Assembly: GCF_019459225.1 (NCBI RefSeq)
Contig: NZ_JAIAZY010000002.1
Span: 124,001 to 188,000 of the forward strand
Source: Bacillus sp. IITD106
Lineage (GTDB): Bacteria > Bacillota > Bacilli > Bacillales > Bacillaceae_C
Direction: 5' to 3'
DNA: 64,000 bases
Shown here: positions 59,306 through 64,000 of the stretch, piece after piece
How the letters are laid out: every line of letters starts with the position of its first letter
Position numbering within the stretch: the stretch's first letter is position 1
Program-made: the position numbers and the translations under genes
Notes under the pieces: generated by a model
Seen by the model: only the letters and a program-made list of their open reading frames with translations
The model's database searches: none
What the model was told of the DNA's origin: nothing

Positions 59306-61495
59306 TTAATTCATGATCCGTCTAACGGCATATATGTCCGGAATTTGTTTAATTTTATCTACAACTTTTTGAAGATGACCAATATTTTGGATGGAAATGG
59401 ACATCATAATGGTTGCCATTTTATTACGATCCGCTTTTCCTGTTACAGCTGTAATATTCGTTTTTGTTCCGCTTACGGTTTGAAGTACCTCATTTAAAAG
59501 ACCTCGGCGGTCAAAGCCTGATATCTCAATATCAACATTATATTCCTTACGATTCGTGGCGTCTGTCTCCCACTCAACTGGAATTAATCGATTTTCCATT
59601 TCATTATCATCGATATTCGGACAATCTGCTCGATGAACAGAAACCCCTCGACCTTTCGTAACAAAACCAATAATCTCATCCCCTGGCACTGGATTACAGC
59701 ACCTGGATAACCGGATCAGTAAATTATCTGCTCCTTTCACAGTAACACCAGCGTCGTGTCGCTTCGGTGCAGGATCGGTTTTGACCTCTGCCGTAATCTC
59801 TTTCTCCGCTTCTTCCTGGTCTCGTAACTTTCTTAATTTTTCGGTAAGGCGATTCGCCACTTGTAATGCAGATATTCCGTTATAACCTACGCTTGCAAAC
59901 ATATCATCTTCATGTCCGAAATTGAATTTGTCTGCAACCTTTTTGAGATTTTCTGCTGTCATGACCTTTTTCAGGTCAAAGTCCATCTCTTTAATTTCTT
60001 TTTCAACGAGTTCTCTGCCTTTAAGGATATTTTCTTCTTTGCGCTGCCGTTTAAAAAATTGCCGAATCTTATTTTTGGCTTGTGAAGTTTGAGCTAACTT
60101 TAGCCAGTCTTGACTAGGACCATATGAATGCTTAGATGTAAGAATTTCAATAATATCCCCAGTTTTTAATTTATAGTCTAATGTAACGATTTTTCCGTTA
60201 ATTTTAGCGCCGATTGTTTTATTTCCAATCTCCGAGTGAATTCGATAAGCAAAATCAATTGGAACTGATCCTGCTGGAAGCTCAATAACATCACCTTTAG
60301 GCGTAAAGACGAACACCATATCGGAAAAAAGATCGATTTTCAATGATTCCATGAATTCTTCTGCATTTTCAGATTCATTTTGGAATTCTAGAATCTCCCT
60401 GAACCAAGAAAGTTTTTTCTCAAAAGAAGCTTGAGGAATCATCGTTTTCCCTTCTTTATATGCCCAGTGGGCTGCAACCCCAAATTCTGAGATGCGATGC
60501 ATTTCCATTGTCCTGATTTGTACCTCAAGAGGGTCACCCTTCGGTCCAATCACAGTAGTGTGCAAGGATTGATACATATTCGGTTTAGGCATTGCAATAT
60601 AATCTTTAAATCGTCCAGGCATCGGCTTCCAGCATGTATGGATGATTCCTAGCACCGCGTAACAATCTTTTATACTATTAACAATAATTCTGACAGCAAG
60701 TAAATCGTATATTTCATTAAACTGTTTATGCTGAAGAACCATTTTTCGATAGATAGAGTAAATATGCTTAGGTCTTCCATAAACATCTGCTTTTATTTCC
60801 ATTTCATTGAGGCGTTCTTTCACCTCGGACATGACATCTTCAAGATATTGCTCCCGCTCTTCACGTTTCCTTTTCATTAAATTAACAATCCGATAATACT
60901 GCTGAGGATTTAAATAACGAAGAGCAGTATCTTCAAGTTCCCATTTGATTTTTGAAATCCCAAGACGATGGGCTAATGGTGCGAAGATTTCTAGCGTTTC
61001 ATTCGCTATTCTTCTTTGCTTTTCAGGAGGTAAATGTTTGAGAGTGCGCATATTATGAAGTCTATCAGCTAATTTAATCAAAATAACTCTGATATCCTGT
61101 GCCATAGCAATAAACATTTTTCTGTGATTTTCGGCCTGTTGTTCCTCATGAGATTTGTACTTAATCTTACCTAATTTTGTTACACCGTCGACAAGCATTG
61201 CTACTTCACTGCCAAATTCCGCTTCTATCTCCGCTATTGTGACAGACGTATCCTCTACGACATCATGAAGAAAACCTCCCATCAATGTCGCTGGATCCAT
61301 TTCTAAATCAGCCAGTATTCCAGCCACTTGTATAGGGTGGATAATATATGGCTCCCCCGATTTACGGAATTGATCTTTATGAGCTTCACTCGCAAACTCG
61401 TATGCTTTTTGCACTAATGCAACATTTTCAGCATTTAAGTATTTTTTTGTACGATGAATCACTTCTTCCGCTAATATTTTTTCATCTTTTACCAT
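59306..61495 (-). CDS. relA: bifunctional (p)ppGpp synthetase/hydrolase RelA
   Basis: A 729-residue Rel protein for synthesis and breakdown of (p)ppGpp in the stringent response. N-terminal HD hydrolase with FLHDVVEDT and LADRLHNMRTL is intact, so hydrolase activity is expected; the synthetase domain contains YQSLHTTVIGP and the RFKDYIAMPK segment; a TGS domain (about 395-455), a zinc-finger/helical part with CCNPVPGD and a C-terminal ACT domain (FDRRGLLNEV) follow. ATG 61495 follows AGGTGATC. Confidence 0.96.
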   Translation of the reverse strand: MVKDEKILAEEVIHRTKKYLNAENVALVQKAYEFASEAHKDQFRKSGEPYIIHPIQVAGILADLEMDPATLMGGFLHDVVEDTSVTIAEIEAEFGSEVAMLVDGVTKLGKIKYKSHEEQQAENHRKMFIAMAQDIRVILIKLADRLHNMRTLKHLPPEKQRRIANETLEIFAPLAHRLGISKIKWELEDTALRYLNPQQYYRIVNLMKRKREEREQYLEDVMSEVKERLNEMEIKADVYGRPKHIYSIYRKMVLQHKQFNEIYDLLAVRIIVNSIKDCYAVLGIIHTCWKPMPGRFKDYIAMPKPNMYQSLHTTVIGPKGDPLEVQIRTMEMHRISEFGVAAHWAYKEGKTMIPQASFEKKLSWFREILEFQNESENAEEFMESLKIDLFSDMVFVFTPKGDVIELPAGSVPIDFAYRIHSEIGNKTIGAKINGKIVTLDYKLKTGDIIEILTSKHSYGPSQDWLKLAQTSQAKNKIRQFFKRQRKEENILKGRELVEKEIKEMDFDLKKVMTAENLKKVADKFNFGHEDDMFASVGYNGISALQVANRLTEKLRKLRDQEEAEKEITAEVKTDPAPKRHDAGVTVKGADNLLIRLSRCCNPVPGDEIIGFVTKGRGVSVHRADCPNIDDNEMENRLIPVEWETDATNRKEYNVDIEISGFDRRGLLNEVLQTVSGTKTNITAVTGKADRNKMATIMMSISIQNIGHLQKVVDKIKQIPDIYAVRRIMN

Positions 61496-61621
61496 GAGGA
61501 TCACCTTTTTATGAAAATTGAATATATGATATCTATTATCGAGAAAAGAGTCAAACTTGTAAAGGTTTTGACAATAAAATTTATGAAAAGAGATAAATTG
61601 ACAATATATATAAATAGCAAA

Positions 61622-61646
61622 GCTGTCCCTTTACTCACGGGACAGC
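61622..61646 (-). terminator. terminator-like hairpin between apt and relA
   Basis: Stem GCTGTCCC / GGGACAGC with a 9-nt loop, downstream of apt. On the minus strand only a short T run follows, so read-through into relA is likely. Confidence 0.55.
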
Positions 61647-61655
61647 CAAAAAAAG

Positions 61656-62168
61656 TTAGAATGACATTAATGATAGAATGTCGTACCCATCCAATTTTTC
61701 TCTTCCATTTAAATAAGAAAGTTCGATAAGAAATGCAATTCCCGCTACAACTCCACCAAGTTTTTCAACAAGTTCTATTGTAGCTTGAATGGTTCCGCCA
61801 GTCGCAAGTAAATCATCCGTAATCAGTACTCTCTGCCCAGGCTTAATTGCGTCCTTATGTATGGTGAGAGCATCTTTCCCATATTCTTTTCCATAGTTCG
61901 CTTTAATTGTTTCACGAGGAAGCTTACCCTCTTTTCGAACAGGTGCGAAACCGACTCCTAACGCATACGCCACTGGACATCCGATAATAAAACCTCTTGC
62001 TTCAGGCCCTACAACGATATCGATTTTCTTTTCTTTAGCATATTCGACGATTTGATCGGTGGCATAATGGTATGCTTCACCATGATCCATTAACGTCGTA
62101 ATATCCTTAAAAAGGATTCCTTCCTTAGGCCAATCAGGAACAATCGTAATAAATTGTTTCAAATCCAT
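61656..62168 (-). CDS. apt: adenine phosphoribosyltransferase
   Basis: A 170-residue purine salvage enzyme. The PRPP-binding motif [13 protein letters not shown] is near residue 120; [11 protein letters not shown] and [13 protein letters not shown] are family signatures. ATG 62168 follows AGGAGG and overlaps the recJ stop by 10 bases, so translation is coupled to recJ. In the recJ-apt-relA-dtd gene order of B. subtilis. Confidence 0.97.
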   Translation of the reverse strand: MDLKQFITIVPDWPKEGILFKDITTLMDHGEAYHYATDQIVEYAKEKKIDIVVGPEARGFIIGCPVAYALGVGFAPVRKEGKLPRETIKANYGKEYGKDALTIHKDAIKPGQRVLITDDLLATGGTIQATIELVEKLGGVVAGIAFLIELSYLNGREKLDGYDILSLMSF

Positions 62169-64000
62169 GCTTTTGTTTCCTCCTCACTAGACACTTTATG
62201 TGCCAGCCTTTCATCGAACCACGATTTCAATTCCACAATCGATGAAAATAACAGTAATTTTTCAATTGAAATTTCCTCTTGTTTTCTACGATATGTTGGT
62301 GAATCTGTTAAATCTTTTTTCTGTTTTTCCGGATTGATCGTAATCAGTCCATCCTTTATTGTAACAAAATTTAATTCAAAAAACACTTGTGACATAAACA
62401 TAATTGTGTCAACTGACCAGCCACGATGCTTGGCAAGTTCCTCTCCAAATTTATTTACATCGAAGCTTTGTCTTTTTAAAAGAAATGCATAATACCATTT
62501 AAAATGATCTCTTGTTGGTAGAATAGAAAAATACTGTGTTTCTTCATGATAAAAATGTGCATATATGCGATCAGGGAGCTTACCTCTAATCAGAGAATCC
62601 AATATATCTAATTCCTGGGGTAGATCAAATAACACAATTTGTTTTCCATTTATATCTACTTTCCTAGCTTCTTCTTTATTTCCTATTAATAAAGTATTTT
62701 GAAGTCCACTAAATTTATTTAAATATCGTTCAGAAAAAATAATGAATGTCTTTGTTGGGTCAGTCAAATCTAATTGCTTATGACCTCTTATATCAAAAAA
62801 CTGCCATTCATAAATGGCTATGTCTTTCACCATAATTTGCGGTTTTCTCATATTGTTCCATTCATTTATGGAAAGTTCTCCAATAACGGATAATTTTGCG
62901 TCTACCGAAATTTCATCAGCTAAATGCCCTATATTGAACCCCACACCATCAAGTAAATGTCCTGTCTTTTCCAGAGTTAGTTTTAAATGAGTCTTATTCG
63001 CCCCAATTTTTCTAACACTAGTTGCAAGTGTACTTTTAATCATCACTTTAGGCTTTGGATTTCCCATACCATAAGGAGCAAGTAAATCCAATTGTCCAAT
63101 CGTATCAACATTTACTTCATCTACGTCAAGTGCTGCATCCACTTCCGTTACTGGAATAAAGTCATCAGCTGTAAGTTGATTTTTACACGCTTCATTCAAT
63201 TTTTGCCGTAAAGTATCAACATCTTCAATGTTTAATGTCATGCCCGCTGCCATTGGATGTCCGCCAAAGTGAGGAAGTAAATGGGAAAGAGCAGATAAAT
63301 TTTTATACAAGTCAAATCCAAGAATACTCCGCGCAGAACCTTTCGCTAACCCAGTCATTCTATCATAGCTCAAAACGATAGCCGGCCTATAAAAACGGTC
63401 TACTAATCTGGAGGCAACGATTCCAATGACTCCAGCACTCCAACCTTCTTTTCCAATAACAATAACGCTATTTTTACTTGGAGGAAAATCTTTCTCAACC
63501 ATCGCGATCGCTTCATTCGTTATTTCTGTAACATATTGTTGACGCTCTTTATTCATAAAGTCTATTTCTTCCGCTAATTGAGCGGCCATTTCCATATCAG
63601 TGGTCCTTAACAATTCAACTGCTGGGCCAGCATGGTCTATGCGACCTGCCGCATTTAATCTAGGTCCTATCGCAAACCCCACTGTTTCCTCATTAATTTC
63701 TGATAACTTTGTTCCTGATATTTTACATAATGCTTGAAGTCCTAACCGACTGGAATATGTTAGTTTTTTTAAACCAGCCTTGACAAGAAGACGATTTTCT
63801 CCATGCAACGGCACTAGATCTGCGATTGTACCAATTGCAACTATATCAAGCAATTCATTAGGAAGCTCATGATTAATGGCGTGTGCAAGTTTAAATGCGA
63901 CTCCTACACCAGCAAGTTCAGAAAATGGATATTTCGAAGAGGGAAGTTTTGGATGAATAATAGCAAACGCTTCAGGGAGTATATTTCCAGGCTCATGATG
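62159..64000 (-). CDS. recJ: single-stranded-DNA-specific exonuclease RecJ (5' end outside window)
   Basis: The C-terminal 613 residues of RecJ; the gene runs off the window at 64000. The frame is open to the edge and begins with HHEPG, the end of the DHH motif, so the N-terminal part with motifs I-III is missing. Remaining features: [25 protein letters not shown], the DHHA1 motif with [11 protein letters not shown], and the C-terminal RecJ-OB and firmicute-specific domain. 5'-3' ssDNA exonuclease in repair. Overlaps apt by 10 bases. Confidence 0.96.
   Translation of the reverse strand, partial: HHEPGNILPEAFAIIHPKLPSSKYPFSELAGVGVAFKLAHAINHELPNELLDIVAIGTIADLVPLHGENRLLVKAGLKKLTYSSRLGLQALCKISGTKLSEINEETVGFAIGPRLNAAGRIDHAGPAVELLRTTDMEMAAQLAEEIDFMNKERQQYVTEITNEAIAMVEKDFPPSKNSVIVIGKEGWSAGVIGIVASRLVDRFYRPAIVLSYDRMTGLAKGSARSILGFDLYKNLSALSHLLPHFGGHPMAAGMTLNIEDVDTLRQKLNEACKNQLTADDFIPVTEVDAALDVDEVNVDTIGQLDLLAPYGMGNPKPKVMIKSTLATSVRKIGANKTHLKLTLEKTGHLLDGVGFNIGHLADEISVDAKLSVIGELSINEWNNMRKPQIMVKDIAIYEWQFFDIRGHKQLDLTDPTKTFIIFSERYLNKFSGLQNTLLIGNKEEARKVDINGKQIVLFDLPQELDILDSLIRGKLPDRIYAHFYHEETQYFSILPTRDHFKWYYAFLLKRQSFDVNKFGEELAKHRGWSVDTIMFMSQVFFELNFVTIKDGLITINPEKQKKDLTDSPTYRRKQEEISIEKLLLFSSIVELKSWFDERLAHKVSSEEETKAWI

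Noticed and set aside
61511-61729. 72-codon plus-strand frame between relA and apt
   Set aside because: It crosses the apt terminator-like hairpin and the apt 3' end antisense; no ribosome binding site.

Overview
The window is a stretch of conserved chromosome from a low-GC, spore-forming member of the Bacillaceae. Evidence for this is the germination protease gene gpr, an intact sigK, the sporulation checkpoint gene sda, the competence genes comEA/EB/EC/ER, strong AAGGAGG-type ribosome binding sites, many TTG starts, T-box leaders and a CIRCE operator. Gene order matches two blocks known from Bacillus subtilis (the yqe/comE/dnaK block and the yrr/yrv/relA block), joined here into one run. 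No prophage, insertion sequence, CRISPR array, tRNA, rRNA or defence island was seen, and I did not find a new multi-gene system. Names rest on recognised motifs, lengths and gene order; no database search was possible.

Layout. 1-1.7 kb: a Na/phosphate cotransporter-like gene convergent with deoC. 1.8-9.8 kb: the heat-shock operon hrcA-grpE-dnaK-dnaJ-prmA-rsmE-mtaB behind a perfect CIRCE operator, with a hairpin and a second promoter between dnaK and dnaJ. 9.8-16.3 kb: hemW, lepA, yqxA, gpr, rpsT, holA (spoIIP is missing from its usual place). 16.6-21.4 kb: yqzM and the competence cluster comEC-comEB-comEA with divergent comER. 21.4-26.6 kb: yqeG-yqeH and aroE-yqeI-nadD-yqeK-rsfS-yqeM, covering ribosome assembly, NAD synthesis and shikimate synthesis. 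26.6-31.5 kb: sda with four DnaA boxes, then psd/pssA, sigK and an oligoendopeptidase. 31.5-39.4 kb: mtnN, yrrS, a class B PBP, greA, udk, yrrM, mltG, yrzB, ruvX, ireB. 39.5-53.2 kb: alaS with its T-box, an AI-2E-family membrane protein, yrrD, recD2, a TPR protein, mnmA with its cysteine desulfurase, cymR, rarA and tcdA. 53.2-64 kb: a 6S RNA gene, aspS-hisS behind a T-box, an amidase, dtd-relA, apt, and recJ cut by the window end.

Most genes lie on the minus strand in short, tightly packed operons, often with overlapping stop and start codons and separated by clear intrinsic terminators. The themes are translation and tRNA modification (mtaB, mnmA, yrrM, tcdA, alaS, aspS, hisS, dtd, lepA, rsfS, prmA, rsmE), protein quality control, DNA uptake and repair (comE, recD2, rarA, ruvX, recJ), and stress or nutrient signalling (relA, 6S RNA, cymR, hrcA).

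The least routine points are a dispersed, hairpin-forming intergenic repeat (five clear and two degraded copies), the absence of spoIIP and of yrrN/yrrO at their usual sites, the DnaA-box cluster upstream of sda, and small genes that automatic callers may miss: sda, a 58-codon TTG-start gene upstream of hisS, and a 62-aa zinc-ribbon protein overlapping yrrD.
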